A stretch of 64,000 nt of DNA from Flavobacterium muglaense (GTDB lineage Bacteria; Bacteroidota; Bacteroidia; Flavobacteriales; Flavobacteriaceae). Shown here in pieces: positions 53,101 to 63,443 of this stretch (the stretch's first letter is position 1; the number at the start of each line of letters is the position of its first letter). The notes under the pieces were generated by a model. That model was not told where the DNA came from. It worked only from the letters and a program-made list of their open reading frames with translations, and made no database searches. A program made the translations under genes and the position numbers. The DNA is taken from assembly GCF_014305155.1 (NCBI RefSeq), contig NZ_JACRUK010000003.1, positions 122,978 through 186,977 on the forward strand. The letters run 5' to 3'.

Positions 53101-54410
53101 CTATTTTCAAAAAACGAGCGGTATTTTATTTCACTTTCTTGTATTATTTTTTCTGCATTTTTGCGTTCGGTAATGTCTCTTATGATGTTCAGGAATTGAT
53201 TCTCTCCAATCATCTTGGTGTTGAGTTCCGTGAATATAAAAGTTCCATCCTTTCTTTGCAATCGGTATTGACTTAGTATGGAATTGCCTTCTTGTAAGAT
53301 ATCCAAAGCAGCATTATGGTCTTTGGCTGCTAAATCGTCTGGATGTATTATTTCAAATCCTTTGAAGGCAGCTAGTTCGTCTTTAGTATAGCCTAAAATC
53401 TCACATATTTTAGCATTTAATTCTAATATTTCACTGTGTTGATTGAACACTATGATACCATCTGCCGAGTTTTCAAATAAGCTTTTGTATTTATATTCAC
53501 TTTTAACAAGTGCTTCTTTAATTTTATTTTTTTCCGTAACATCAGTCGAAATTCCGCCTACACCATTGATGTCACCATTGATGTCAAAAAGAGGGAATTT
53601 TTGAGAAATATAAAAATGCTCCCCGTCCTTTTCCATATCTGCCTCTTCGATTGTAATAGCTTTTTTGGACTGGATTACTTTGATATCGTTTGCTCGATGT
53701 TCTTTGGCAACAGCCAAAGGCATTATTTGCTCCCGGTTTTTTTCTACAATTTCTGATTTGTCTCGTTGAAAGATAGCGGCAAATTGCTTGTTTACTAATT
53801 TAAACTTACCTTCCAAATCAGCCACATACACCATTGCATGACTGTTATCAATGATACTTTGAGTAAATAAATTACTGGTAGTCAATGCAATATTCAAATC
53901 GTTTTGTTCCTTTTTATCAAAAGCTAATTCTAAAGCAAATTCGAGCGATTCTTTGAAAAAGAGCATGTTTGCTTTCACAGTTTCTAGTGCCAATACGGGT
54001 GTTACTGTTATTGCTTTACTGTATTGACCTTCATTAAATTGATACTGTTGCGCTTCTTTTTCAAAGGTTTTTATATCAGGTTGTGCTGTGAAAAAGTACC
54101 CTGAAAATAATGTAGTTAAATGGATCCCGTTTAACAAAATAGGAATTGCTAACTCGGTTAATCCATTGCTGTTTTTGTAGCAATTAAATCCCTCTTGAAT
54201 TTGTACATTAGGAGAAACGCAACTGAGCCATTTTGCTGTTTCAGGATTATTGATGTAAAAATTATGGTATAGCGAACGCCATTGGTGCTGAGACAGAATT
54301 ATTCCTTCAAGATCTATAATAGCTGCGTTTAGTCCTGCTGTTTTTGTAAATCTTATAAGTAAAGAATCAATCTTTTTAGGGTCGATTAGTTCCGCTATTT
54401 CTATGGTCAT
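50124..54410 (-). CDS. Sensor histidine kinase with N-terminal PocR and eight PAS domains
   Basis: 1,428 residues, no membrane span. Residues 5-165 form a PocR sensory domain (GLTELAIPILLNGIHLTTLFSGYF; Cys at SC and NCY). Eight PAS domains follow (about 180-1185). The third and fourth are a recent tandem duplicate (YRSFFENSIDPMLLTYSDG against YRAFFENSMDAMLLTNTNG). HisKA (1195-1260) has phospho-His in YSVSHDLKAPLRG; HATPase (1300-1425) has GIGFDMQYHHKIFDIF and GTGIGLALV. It is a cytosolic, phytochrome-type kinase. First gene of a three-gene phosphorelay. PocR domains bind hydrocarbon-derived small molecules in other bacteria; the ligand here is unknown. Confidence 0.87.
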   Translation of the reverse strand: MTIEIAELIDPKKIDSLLIRFTKTAGLNAAIIDLEGIILSQHQWRSLYHNFYINNPETAKWLSCVSPNVQIQEGFNCYKNSNGLTELAIPILLNGIHLTTLFSGYFFTAQPDIKTFEKEAQQYQFNEGQYSKAITVTPVLALETVKANMLFFKESLEFALELAFDKKEQNDLNIALTTSNLFTQSIIDNSHAMVYVADLEGKFKLVNKQFAAIFQRDKSEIVEKNREQIMPLAVAKEHRANDIKVIQSKKAITIEEADMEKDGEHFYISQKFPLFDINGDINGVGGISTDVTEKNKIKEALVKSEYKYKSLFENSADGIIVFNQHSEILELNAKICEILGYTKDELAAFKGFEIIHPDDLAAKDHNAALDILQEGNSILSQYRLQRKDGTFIFTELNTKMIGENQFLNIIRDITERKNAEKIIQESEIKYRSFFENSIDPMLLTYSDGQILSANAAACELFGYTAIEFQQLDRAAITDFTDVRLPELLATRQEKGKVRTAITLLKKGGVPFETEVSSAEFKNADNIKFTSIIIRDVTEREQAQKRIHESEVKYRAFFENSMDAMLLTNTNGKILSANPAACTMFQCTEQEIIALGRPGLTEATDPRLLEIISKRQKDKKASGELTMLRKDGTQFEVEISSAIFENADRVTFTSLTIRDITERKEAEKALLEREKILSVIFNNHTDLQLLVSIDPECDFRVDAINKPYIDTGKAFGLLIDPKALIGQPIRVLNEAVGLGDDYYNTTLATYNKVISSGKPIHFTETISLSGQNYTSEITLSPIMDEQGKCQYILYNSHNITEQTKATNALFESEEKFKLIFRTSPDFVTINRLEDGEYVDVNDSFIQTSGYAREEIIGKTSFELNIWNNCENRDIMISKLHETGKVENLEAQFTLKNGKIIDGLLSAALIVINQNQHLLTITRDITELKQAEQAFKETAANLSSMINNREDSIWSIDLDFNYIIFNSTYEKIINDQYSIQLKRGMSSTEKLTKDELNFWKPKFQAVFNGESVTFEFAHIINKELRYFHTSLHPIIEGHKITGASGLSIDVTKRKLIEEALKLSEEKFAKSFILSPFLISLSTFEGEVIEVNDRIYSTLGYTREEFIGNNTLELPLWVNPQEREKFALLLQTKDRLNEMEVQFRKKSGEIGEFFISACIIEVNSRPLFLSIIHDITQRKNAEKQIKELNTQLELKVQQRTAQLEAINKELETFSYSVSHDLKAPLRGIDGYSKLLSDIYRSDLKEEAQSFIDKIRRSTLQMNEIIDDLLDYSRLERSQLTISKLNVIDLINSVLSVHSFERNTGTIIFDPKADNVTINADANGFIMAFRNLVENAIKFTKGHEHPIITIEIKDNNESWIISVADNGIGFDMQYHHKIFDIFQRLQRAEDYPGTGIGLALVNKAMKRMNGKTWAESSPNKGATFYLEIPKNQ

Positions 54411-54604
54411 ACCGTTAACACTTAAAGTAAGTGTTAAAAATAACTTTTTTTAGTTTAAATTTCCCTAATTTATTGGATTTTATATAAGAATTTTGTGTGT
54501 TTTTTTTTAATAAAACAGTAAAATATACGTAATACCGTTTTTTACGTACTTATTTGGCCTTCTTTTGATTTTTATTGCTGAATTTGCAACAGTATTTACA
54601 CACC

Positions 54605-55156
54605 CTATTTTAAATGTAAGCTAGCGTAGCTCTTAAAAATGACTTGTAAGTCTTGTTTTGTTGCTGCGTTGCCAAAAACGTGAATGTTTTGATCCCATCC
54701 TTTAGTTTTAGTATTGGGAATTATGGTTTGAATACTATATTTTTTCTCATTGCAATTGTATAGTATCCAATCTAGATTTAAGTCTAAAATTTTTCTTTTT
54801 ATTGTGCTAGTCTTACAGTTGCTATCAGCAGGTTTAAACTCCGAAGGGTGATTACCAAAATACAAGCCGGCGGTCCATTGATCCATTTTAGTACTGTCCT
54901 TACGGTAAATATAATAGATCATTGCATCAGGTCCATCTGTAGCGCTAATAGTATAATCATTTGGGATCGTTATAAGATAGCCCGTTTTTCCAATGACTTG
55001 CTCTACAAATAGAGGTGTTGCCGTTGTACGATTCCCATTTTCTATAAATGAGTCAGTTGAATTTTTGCAAGAGATCAAACTAAAAAGAAGTGCGGTAATT
55101 AGTATTAGTTTGTGTTTATTTAATAGCGCTATCGTTTCAATTTGGTTCTGATCCAT
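54605..55156 (-). CDS. Predicted lipoprotein
   Basis: 183 residues. A basic N-terminus leads to LILITALLFSLISCKN with a lipobox Cys at about residue 30. The mature part has paired Cys (CKTS and YNCNEKK) and a beta-rich layout. It precedes the PL6-type gene on the same strand but with a 43-bp gap and no overlap. Function unknown; a start at a later Met would shorten the long N-terminal tail. Confidence 0.55.
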   Translation of the reverse strand: MDQNQIETIALLNKHKLILITALLFSLISCKNSTDSFIENGNRTTATPLFVEQVIGKTGYLITIPNDYTISATDGPDAMIYYIYRKDSTKMDQWTAGLYFGNHPSEFKPADSNCKTSTIKRKILDLNLDWILYNCNEKKYSIQTIIPNTKTKGWDQNIHVFGNAATKQDLQVIFKSYASLHLK

Positions 55157-55199
55157 TCCAATGGTTTTATTGTTACTTGTTGGTATTTAAACGGCACTT

Positions 55200-57512
55200 T
55201 TAATATAATATTTTAAGTTTTTGCTGTTCTTCTACTTTTATAGTTCCGGATTGGTTTAAAGTATTGTTTGAATGATGGTTGTTTTTTTCGCCCCACAAAA
55301 TAGCAACAAAGGCCGTAGCATTATTGGTAAAGACATTACTAAATAGGTTAACATTAATAATTCCTCGAGTTTTGATTAATACATCGCTTTTGTCTGCGGT
55401 TCCACAGTTTGTGAAAGTACTATTACTTACTGTAAGCACCCCTCCAATGGTTGACTCATCATATCCGTCTCTAAAAAAATGAATTGTATTATTAGGTATG
55501 TTAGAAAAGGTACATTGATTAAAAGTAACCATTTCCGCATTATAATCTCCTTTGTCATCAGCTGCTAGTACAATACCGTTTTGACAGTTTTTAATGATGG
55601 TTTTTTGAACTGTTATCGAATCAGAAAAGGATCCTTTTGTAGCTCTCAAAACATAGTCAAAGTTTTCAATCACGCTATTTTCAATTCTTAAATTATAAGC
55701 CGAAGCCATATTTTTCTCTAAAGGTGCAAATGCGTATTGGGTTTTACTTCCTAGTAGTTTTATATCTTTTAAGGTTAGATTTCCTTTTGGATTCATTTCG
55801 AAAGCAGCTGTGTTAGCCTCTCCTGTGTATGTTAGTTGTACTTTCTTTTTAGGATTTATAGAACGGATGGTTAATACTTTATCAATTTTTAAAGAAGTTG
55901 TCAATGTATAATTTTGATCTGTTAGTTCGATGATATCGCCAGCTGTTGCTTGGTTGATTTTTTCGATTAGATTGGTATTGGATGCTTTGATAATCGTTGG
56001 GGTTTTCAGGATCGCATCCATTGAAAACCATGTTGGGCCATATTTCTTTTTATTGATAGTAAACTGAGTTGCTGCTTGTAGGTCATTAATGGCACCAACG
56101 CTGTTTTTGGTTGTTCTGGAACTACCAAAAAGATCTTTTGTTATGCCCGAAAATTCGTAACCCGTATAGGTTGTTGATACTTTTTTAGTAGTTAAATCAT
56201 CGGGTATAAATAACCAATCGTTTACCTTTTTCATTTGTATTGTAGCACTCTCTAGTACATCATATTCGGTATAAGGTGCCCCATTATTGTCTATCAAATT
56301 ATCTTTAAAATTGATTCCGTCCATTTTATGATGGTTGATAAGCGGCGCAGGATCTACGATAGTGTTGTAGATGATATTGTTTGCAATCGTTGTTCGAATA
56401 GGCGCTTCGGCTCGAATTTCACTTTGCGGAAGCACATCGGCACTTTTTATGTTTTGACCCACACTTATTTGTATGGGTGATTTGCAATCAATCCATGTAT
56501 TGTAGGCAATCACAGCATCTGTTACTTGTTTATAGCGATTAAGTCCGGTGTTAAAAATACCATTCATGACAGCAAGTGGACATCTAAATTCTTCTCCTCT
56601 TATTTTATAAAAATAATTATTGGTAATCATATGTCCGGAGTTCACGACTCTAATGCCTCCATAAAAATTAGATTCATCGCCACCTATAAAAATGTTGCTA
56701 TCAACAGTAGCATAATTTCCGTGACGTAAAACTAAGGATCCTTCACATTTGTAAAATATATTATTGTTGTAAGAGTTGGAATTTGACTTGTCTGAGATAA
56801 TTTCTACTTCGCCATTACAGCGGTCAAAATAGTTGTCTTACACATTTGTAAAGCTTGGAGCAAAACTGGTTTCGCTTGCGCCTACGCGAATGGTTTCGCC
56901 TCTTGGTCCCCCTTTTCTTGGTCGTGGTCCAAAGTAGTTTTGAACTATTTGATGGTAATTGTTAATGTTTTCATTACCTGATAAATATACCCTTAGCGTC
57001 TCACCATCGTTTGATTTTCCTGTAATATACGAATGATCAAGTTGGTTGTACTTACCATAGAACTCAATCCATTGATCGGTTGCTAATCGGTTGGGTTGTG
57101 TAAAACCATCAATTACCGTTCCTGTCACTCTACAATGGTAAGCAGTTTTGTCTGTATCGATCCTATAACGTATGACTCCACTAGTGGGAGTATGCCCGTT
57201 TCGAAAATACAAACCATCTACAACCAAGTATTCTCCACCAAGCTGTAAGCAAGATATTCCTTCGATAAAAACTTTTCCTGGGGTTTCGGCACGCAAAACG
57301 ATAGGGCTCTCAGCAGTCCTTGACCCGTAAAAATTGATTATAATATCACTCCAAACACCATTGGCTAATACTATTTGACTTCCAGCAGTGGCCGTTGCAA
57401 TGGCTTTATTTAGTTCTATACTATTTTTAACTAGAATGTTTTTTTGATTCGTGCTTTGGCCATAAAATAAAGAATGTACAAGAAGGCTGTATATTAGAAC
57501 TGTGTTTTTCAT
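55200..57512 (-). pseudogene. PL6 family alginate lyase-type gene with one in-frame stop
   Basis: Read from ATG 57512 (signal peptide MKNTVLIYSLLVHSLFYGQS) the frame is a PL6 beta-helix lyase to 55200, about 770 codons, apart from one TAA at 56838-56840. The two pieces are in the same frame and their sequence runs on without gap (SFTNV, stop, DNYFDRCNGE). GETIRVG lies before the stop. The residues matching catalytic Lys and Arg of PL6/chondroitinase B (EIISDKS and LVLRHGN) lie 17 and about 40 codons after it. The downstream part holds the second beta-helix half. A one-base change or a read error would restore it. Confidence 0.8.
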
Positions 57513-57798
57513 TTTGTGGTAATTGGTTACTGTTTTATCAATTGGTTTCCTTAAAGTTCTTTGAGGTTTGTCTTTTGTTATTGCCATTTTAAATTTGTTC
57601 ATTAGTGACGACGTTGGATCGAACAGATGATTTTAGGCAGACTTTTGTCAGGAATAAGAATTGGTTAACCAAATTTACAGTAAAAAATGAAATATCCTAT
57701 TTCTTTCCTAAAGTATTGATATTGGGTATTTTTATCTTTTGGTAATGTGTGAAAGAAGAGAATTACTATTCGAATAGATCCTTTTTTAAACCTTTTTA

Positions 57799-58326
57799 TT
57801 AGCCTTGAAAATCACCGCAATCATGTACAGTAAAATGGGATATTTTTTTTTCTATGGTATAATAAGGGCTTAGTCTCAAAGCTAAATTATTCCAAGGACC
57901 ACTGATTATATTTAATTGATAAATGGGTTCAGGATCTATTTTAACAAATAGAAATTGGTTGTTTTTGGTGACTATTTTAATTTGGTTAGGGCTGCTTTCT
58001 TGCTTTGTAATAGTCAGTTTTACATTATTGGTAGGATTACAAACATTAGAAACGGTGAGTTGTTTGCTTGTTATTTTTAATTGCGCTAAGTCGCAAGCAT
58101 AGCAGTTTCCTGAGAATTCTACCCCATACTTTTCGTATTTATTGGAACTTTTCTTATCTAAGATGTCTAGTGGAACCAAAATGCCAGTTGTGGCAGCAGT
58201 TTGCCACTCACCGGAGGTTTTTATAGGTTCTGTCATTGTAGCAGCTGCAGAACTATCCATCTTCGGTTTGTTTTTACAATTTAAAAACAAACTAAGAAGG
58301 AGTGCTAGAGCTATACTGGTTTTCAT
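57799..58326 (-). CDS. Predicted lipoprotein
   Basis: 175 residues. Signal MKTSIALALLLSLFLNC with the Cys at about 17 as lipobox. The mature part is Lys/Ser/Thr-rich with Cys at NCYAC and VCNP, a possible disulfide or metal site, and a C-terminal beta strand ending in HDCGDFQG. It is in tandem with the hybrid kinase gene (22 bp gap). No family recognised. Confidence 0.55.
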   Translation of the reverse strand: MKTSIALALLLSLFLNCKNKPKMDSSAAATMTEPIKTSGEWQTAATTGILVPLDILDKKSSNKYEKYGVEFSGNCYACDLAQLKITSKQLTVSNVCNPTNNVKLTITKQESSPNQIKIVTKNNQFLFVKIDPEPIYQLNIISGPWNNLALRLSPYYTIEKKISHFTVHDCGDFQG

Positions 58327-58348
58327 GATGCAACTTTTTATAGGTGTT

Positions 58349-60079
58349 TTAATCCAAAGTTATTTTGGCTATTACTTTTAAGATAGCACTTATCTCAAAT
58401 GGTTTAGTGATAAAATCATTCATTCCTGCGTCTAGACATTGTAACATTTCTTTCTCGCCTACATTTGCCGTCAAGGCGATGATTGGTATGTTTTTTTTAG
58501 TTCTATCAGTGCTATTGCGAATCTGTTTTGTAGCGGTAATTCCGTCCATTACAGGCATAAGCACATCCATTAGAATCATATCATATTGATTTTCCTGATG
58601 TAAATTGATAGCCTCTTGACCGTTATGCGCTAGCGTTAGCTCGCAGTTTTTAAGTTTGTTCTTTAATTGTTTTTGCAGTACTAATAAATTTATATTATTA
58701 TCATCTACTAATAATATTTTCATACTACTGTCTTGTAAAAAGCTGTCAATTTGGTCTCCTTTGTTAGTGCTGTTTTTTACAACGGGCAACGGGATGGTGA
58801 TAAAAAAGGTAGTGCCTTGATCAATCTTTGAATAAAAAGAAATGCTTCCATTCATTAAATCGAGTAAGCCTTTTGAAATGGTTAACCCTAAGCCTACACT
58901 ATTAGTAGAACTATTTGAGGATGCATATTTTTGAAAAAGTTTGTCTCCTAATTCTTTTTCTATTCCCTTGCCGGTATCAGATATGGTGATTTGAAGTAGA
59001 AATTGAGCTTCGGCATCTTCATTATAGACGCCATCAACAACCATTTTTACTGATCCGGCTTCGGTGTATTCAATTGCATTTTTTAATAGATTTAAAACTA
59101 TTTGATTAATTCTGTTTTTATCGCCATATACGTAATCTGGAATGGTGTCTGCAATTTCAATTTGGTAACTGATTGTTTTTTCGGATGCGAGTCGTTCATT
59201 CATTTTGAACAAGGATGTTAATGTTTTACGCAAATTAAATTCTGTAAATTGGAGCGAAAACACACCATCGTTGAGCTTGGTGAAATCTAAAATATTGTTT
59301 ACTAATGCGAGTAAATGGTTGGAGGAATAATCCATAAGTTCGAGTAGGTTTTGGTCCTCCTCGCTTTGTTTGTTGTTTTTTAGAATTTCTGATATTCCTT
59401 TGATGGCATTGAGCGGAGTACGAATCTCATGGCTCATTATTGCAAAAAATGATTCTTTATTGATTTGTAATTTTTTCAATTCAGAGCGGGATTCTTCTAG
59501 TTCAACATTCTTCTTTTTGAGGTCTTTAATTATGTATTGAACAAGATTGGTCCGGGCAGTAAGCAGTACAATCAAGTATACCATAATCATTAGTACAATA
59601 AAGTAGAAAAAGAAATTAGTGTTGTCTTGGTCATAATATTTCTTGTTTCCGTAGTCAAACCCAAAAAAGTCATTGTAACTAATAATGGAAACTAGTACTA
59701 TAATAATTGCACTCAATATAAACATAAGTTTATGTGACCGTATTATGATTAATAATACAATAGGAATGATGTATAGTAGAACGACTGTATTAAGGGTTTT
59801 ACCGTACAATAAATAAGCGTAGGTGAAGTACACTATAAGAACAAATACAGTGACAATTGCTTTTTGATTAAAGCTGTATTTTTTTGAGGCCGAGAAATAT
59901 AAAAATAATATTATAATGGGTAAGCTTCCCCAAGCAACATAGGTTAACTCAAAGTAAAACAGGAATGCAGTAACAATCAAAAATTGAAAAGAAAAAAAGT
60001 TAAAGCTAAAATGATTTAGCTTACTAAAACGATAGATGGTTTTTTCGTTGCTAGAGGCCGTTTGGGTATTACTGTCCAT
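58349..60079 (-). CDS. Hybrid sensor histidine kinase with six membrane helices
   Basis: 576 residues. Six membrane helices (about 25-185), a coiled-coil linker (ELEESRSELKKLQINKES), HisKA with phospho-His in [12 protein letters not shown] (205-275), HATPase (310-425, DTGKGIEKELGDKLFQKY and VGLGLTI), and a receiver (450-572) with Asp in LMDVLMPVMDG and Lys in ITKPF. There is no periplasmic loop of note, so membrane or intracellular sensing is likely. There is no paired response regulator next to it; the downstream lipoprotein may share the transcript. Confidence 0.85.
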   Translation of the reverse strand: MDSNTQTASSNEKTIYRFSKLNHFSFNFFSFQFLIVTAFLFYFELTYVAWGSLPIIILFLYFSASKKYSFNQKAIVTVFVLIVYFTYAYLLYGKTLNTVVLLYIIPIVLLIIIRSHKLMFILSAIIIVLVSIISYNDFFGFDYGNKKYYDQDNTNFFFYFIVLMIMVYLIVLLTARTNLVQYIIKDLKKKNVELEESRSELKKLQINKESFFAIMSHEIRTPLNAIKGISEILKNNKQSEEDQNLLELMDYSSNHLLALVNNILDFTKLNDGVFSLQFTEFNLRKTLTSLFKMNERLASEKTISYQIEIADTIPDYVYGDKNRINQIVLNLLKNAIEYTEAGSVKMVVDGVYNEDAEAQFLLQITISDTGKGIEKELGDKLFQKYASSNSSTNSVGLGLTISKGLLDLMNGSISFYSKIDQGTTFFITIPLPVVKNSTNKGDQIDSFLQDSSMKILLVDDNNINLLVLQKQLKNKLKNCELTLAHNGQEAINLHQENQYDMILMDVLMPVMDGITATKQIRNSTDRTKKNIPIIALTANVGEKEMLQCLDAGMNDFITKPFEISAILKVIAKITLD

Positions 60080-60623
60080 ATAAAACTAAATAAAGAATAA
60101 TTTTTATTGGTCTAATTATTTTTTAAATGTAAACAAATGAAGGTGATTAACCAAATATGCATCAAGTATTTTTGAAATCCTTTTCTTAATTAGTACTGTT
60201 TGTATTTTTGATTTATTTAAGGGTGGGTAATCAACTGTAAAATGAGGATGTGTTTGTTACGTCTTTATCTTTTTGCTCGTTTCTGTTTTGGAATGTTGAT
60301 AATTCCACAACCGTCAACCAACCATTTTTCGTTTTGTTTTACAATTTTCCGGGTGAGTATAAATTCAGGCTAATGAGTAGTTGTTGCACAATACGTATCT
60401 GTGCTACACGCTGGCGGGGATTAAAAATGCGTGTTCTTTCAGTTTAGCTAAATTTCTGCTGATACAAAGCCATAGTTCCTAAAGCCAATTATCCAGCTTG
60501 CTTGTAGCGTGTTTTGTGCGATCGGTAAAATGTAGATATTTTATTTAAATTAAAATCTTTTTTTTATCGTTCTAATAGTGATTTTTTTTCGACCAAAAAA
60601 GATGTAAATTGTAGATATTTAAT
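60080..60623. other. Intergenic stretch with no recognised feature
   Basis: 544 bp between two minus-strand genes. I see no open frame, RNA gene or terminator hairpin that I can support. A GC-richer patch at about 60400-60420 (CTGGCGGGG) stands out but is short. It should contain the kinase promoter near 60080. Confidence 0.35.
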
Positions 60624-63305
60624 TTAGTCTTTGATTACTTTATTTGCATAAACTTTACCTTCAGAAAATATTTTAAGTAAATAAACTCCACTTTTATAAT
60701 TAGTTAAATCAATAGTAATTTTATTAGTTAGAAAACTATTTGTAAAAATCTTTTGTCCAATCAAGTTGTATAATTCTATTTTTTCGATGTCTGCAGAATT
60801 TGATATAGTTATTTTATCTTTTACTGGATTTGGATATATTTTTATATGATTCGATTCTATTTCTTTTATACCTAGAGAAGCCAGATTTACTGTTATAGGT
60901 AATCTGTAATTGCTTTCTATTCCGCTAATTACTTGGGAAGCATAATAGGTTGTTCCATTAGTTAATAAAGTAGTACTTGGTAAAAGACTATTAATCTTAT
61001 AGGTATTACTATTTGATATGCATTCGTTTTGAGAACTATTCCATGTAATATTTTGACCATTTACAGTTAAATCAGACAAAGTCTGACCTTGAATAAATGA
61101 TTGGTTTTGCTGAGCTGTGGGAGCTGGAACAGTTGTCAATCCCGGAATGGATACCCTGCAGATATTATTTTTATTGATTCCGTAAACGGAGTTGAAAAAT
61201 CCCCAAATCAAAATATTTTCACAGTTTTGTGTAGCGTAAGCTCTACCGGATGGCGGAATTGTAAAAGCATCTGTTTTAACGCCGTTAAAATCAATAACGT
61301 TAAAAATTGATCCGTTATTTAATACACCGCTATTATATGCTATTCTGTCATTTGAAAGAAATATATAATTACCTAATGGCAAAACAAATGGTTTGAAATT
61401 CGAATCAATTGTCCCGTCAGTAATATCATATTTAAACAAATAATTTTCATTCGAAGTCAATAATGCTTTTCCTCCTTTTAAAATTTTAAATTTAGATATA
61501 GGAAACGGTGTTGTATATTCGTTATTAATTGAACCATTCTCATTCAATATGACTATTTTACCAATATTATAATAACCTAGGCCATTAGGGAATGCAAAAC
61601 TGACTGCTATTTTATCATCATCCAGGATTTTGAGATCCGATGGATAAGTATTAAAAGAGGGAGATGTGAAAGCTTGATCAACAGTGCTATCACTATTAAA
61701 CTGAACTATTCTATATTTAGTTCCATTCTTATAAAACTCAGAGTTTCCGAAGCTAATAATTTTATTATCCTCTTTAACTTTAAAACCTAAAGGGTTAGAT
61801 GTGAAATTGAAATTTTTATCCATTGAACCATCAGAATTTAATCTTATGATATAATTTCCTTTTAAATTACTATTCAGCCTGAAATATAACTTTCCATCAA
61901 AAATCTTTTTTGTTTCTAATGAATTTTTATAAATCATAGAGCTATTAAGTAACGGATCAATTGTAAAGCTATTATCCAGCTCTCCGTTTTCAGTTAATCT
62001 AATAATACTTTTAACAGGTTTGTCGTTATAGGTTGTAAAGCCATAAGAGGTATTATCATAAAATAAGATTTTATTGTCGGGTAAAACATCTAAATTTAAT
62101 TCACTATTTGGATAATATTCATATTGCACATTGGGACCGTAAGTTGGATTAAAAGTTAAATCTATACCGCCAAGCGTATTTAATCTGTGGTAACCTGACC
62201 TTGTTATTCCGGAAGGATTTTTGTAATTTCCTGCTACAATAATTTTATTATTCTGCAGGTTTAAATCTCCATTTACATCTCCATTTATATTTAGGTCGTT
62301 AAAAGTTGTAATGATTTTGCCGGTATTGTCACATTTTTTTATAATTCCCTCAACACGGAAATAAATATTTCCATCTGAATCATATATCATTTTTTCAGGA
62401 TAATAATTTGTTCGGTAATTTAACTGAAAAGAGTAATCTGTGGTTCCATCAGAGTTGAATCTAACAATAGACTGCCTGCTTACACTCCCATTTAGATACA
62501 AACTTGCGCCTGCTGTTACTATTTTCCCATTAGACTGTATTATTATATCGTTGATTGGACCTGAATTTACAAAACCTGTTATGTTGCCCGAAGAGCTATA
62601 AACGGTTTTGATAATAAAACTAGTATCCAAAACTCCATCAGGATTTAATCGTACCATTTTTTCTTTGGAAACCTCATTAAAATAAGAGAAATTTCCGCCA
62701 ACAACATATTTTCCATCAGATTGTAATGCGAAGGCTGTTGTTTCCCCAAAAAAACCTGTACCTATGTTAAAAGTAGTGTCTACTGAGCCATTTGTATTAA
62801 GCCTAACCATATTAGGACTCCATGTACCATTAACTGAATTAAATGAACCAAAGACTAAAGTTTTTCCATCACTTAAGAAGTGAATTTTATTTATTCGGGC
62901 ATAACCATTATTATATGAAAATATTGGAGGGGTAAATGAAGAGCTTAAACTGCCATCTGAATTATAACTTTTTAAAGAGGTATTATCAGGGGAGCTTTGA
63001 GAATTAAAGGGTACAATATAATTTCCTGATAGTTTATTGGCAAAAAAAAATTTGGCATTAGTAGTCAGAGGTTCTGAAGTTTTAGTAAAGGAATTGTCTG
63101 CGCTACCATCACTGTTTAATCTGTAAATACCCTCAGTACCATCTTTAGAAGTAAGTATTTTTCCATTATCCAAAATAACACCCCACTTTCCAAGATCTTG
63201 GGCATAAACTCCTAAATCAGAAGGGTTAAAACGATTATCAACAGTAAATGTTTGTGCTTGGGTAAGTGAGACAATCAAAATAAAGAGAATGGTAATTTTT
63301 TTCAT
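60624..63305 (-). CDS. Secreted delta-60 repeat protein with T9SS sorting domain
   Basis: 893 residues. Signal peptide (1-17, ILFILIVSLTQAQ). The bulk is delta-60 repeats (pattern RLNxDGSVDxxF and variants), a beta-propeller-type architecture. The last about 80 residues (IKIYPNPVKDKITI to VYANKVIKD) are a type A T9SS C-terminal sorting domain, so the protein is secreted and anchored or released through the type IX system. Low-complexity Ser/Asn/Gly codon use is normal for this family. It is followed on the other strand by an IS element. Confidence 0.82.
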   Translation of the reverse strand: MKKITILFILIVSLTQAQTFTVDNRFNPSDLGVYAQDLGKWGVILDNGKILTSKDGTEGIYRLNSDGSADNSFTKTSEPLTTNAKFFFANKLSGNYIVPFNSQSSPDNTSLKSYNSDGSLSSSFTPPIFSYNNGYARINKIHFLSDGKTLVFGSFNSVNGTWSPNMVRLNTNGSVDTTFNIGTGFFGETTAFALQSDGKYVVGGNFSYFNEVSKEKMVRLNPDGVLDTSFIIKTVYSSSGNITGFVNSGPINDIIIQSNGKIVTAGASLYLNGSVSRQSIVRFNSDGTTDYSFQLNYRTNYYPEKMIYDSDGNIYFRVEGIIKKCDNTGKIITTFNDLNINGDVNGDLNLQNNKIIVAGNYKNPSGITRSGYHRLNTLGGIDLTFNPTYGPNVQYEYYPNSELNLDVLPDNKILFYDNTSYGFTTYNDKPVKSIIRLTENGELDNSFTIDPLLNSSMIYKNSLETKKIFDGKLYFRLNSNLKGNYIIRLNSDGSMDKNFNFTSNPLGFKVKEDNKIISFGNSEFYKNGTKYRIVQFNSDSTVDQAFTSPSFNTYPSDLKILDDDKIAVSFAFPNGLGYYNIGKIVILNENGSINNEYTTPFPISKFKILKGGKALLTSNENYLFKYDITDGTIDSNFKPFVLPLGNYIFLSNDRIAYNSGVLNNGSIFNVIDFNGVKTDAFTIPPSGRAYATQNCENILIWGFFNSVYGINKNNICRVSIPGLTTVPAPTAQQNQSFIQGQTLSDLTVNGQNITWNSSQNECISNSNTYKINSLLPSTTLLTNGTTYYASQVISGIESNYRLPITVNLASLGIKEIESNHIKIYPNPVKDKITISNSADIEKIELYNLIGQKIFTNSFLTNKITIDLTNYKSGVYLLKIFSEGKVYANKVIKD

Positions 63306-63443
63306 ATTTTGTTAATTTTTTAAATATTAAATTTTGTTATATTTATTGCTGTCTACCAACGTCAGTCTGTGAAAAAACTTCCGTTTATTTCTTTCAAATA
63401 TAACACATAATATAATATAAAAGGAAGAAAAGTTGTATATTTA

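Noticed and set aside
60250..60447. 65-residue open frame in the intergenic stretch
   Set aside because: Low-quality composition, no promoter or start context, and no known motif.
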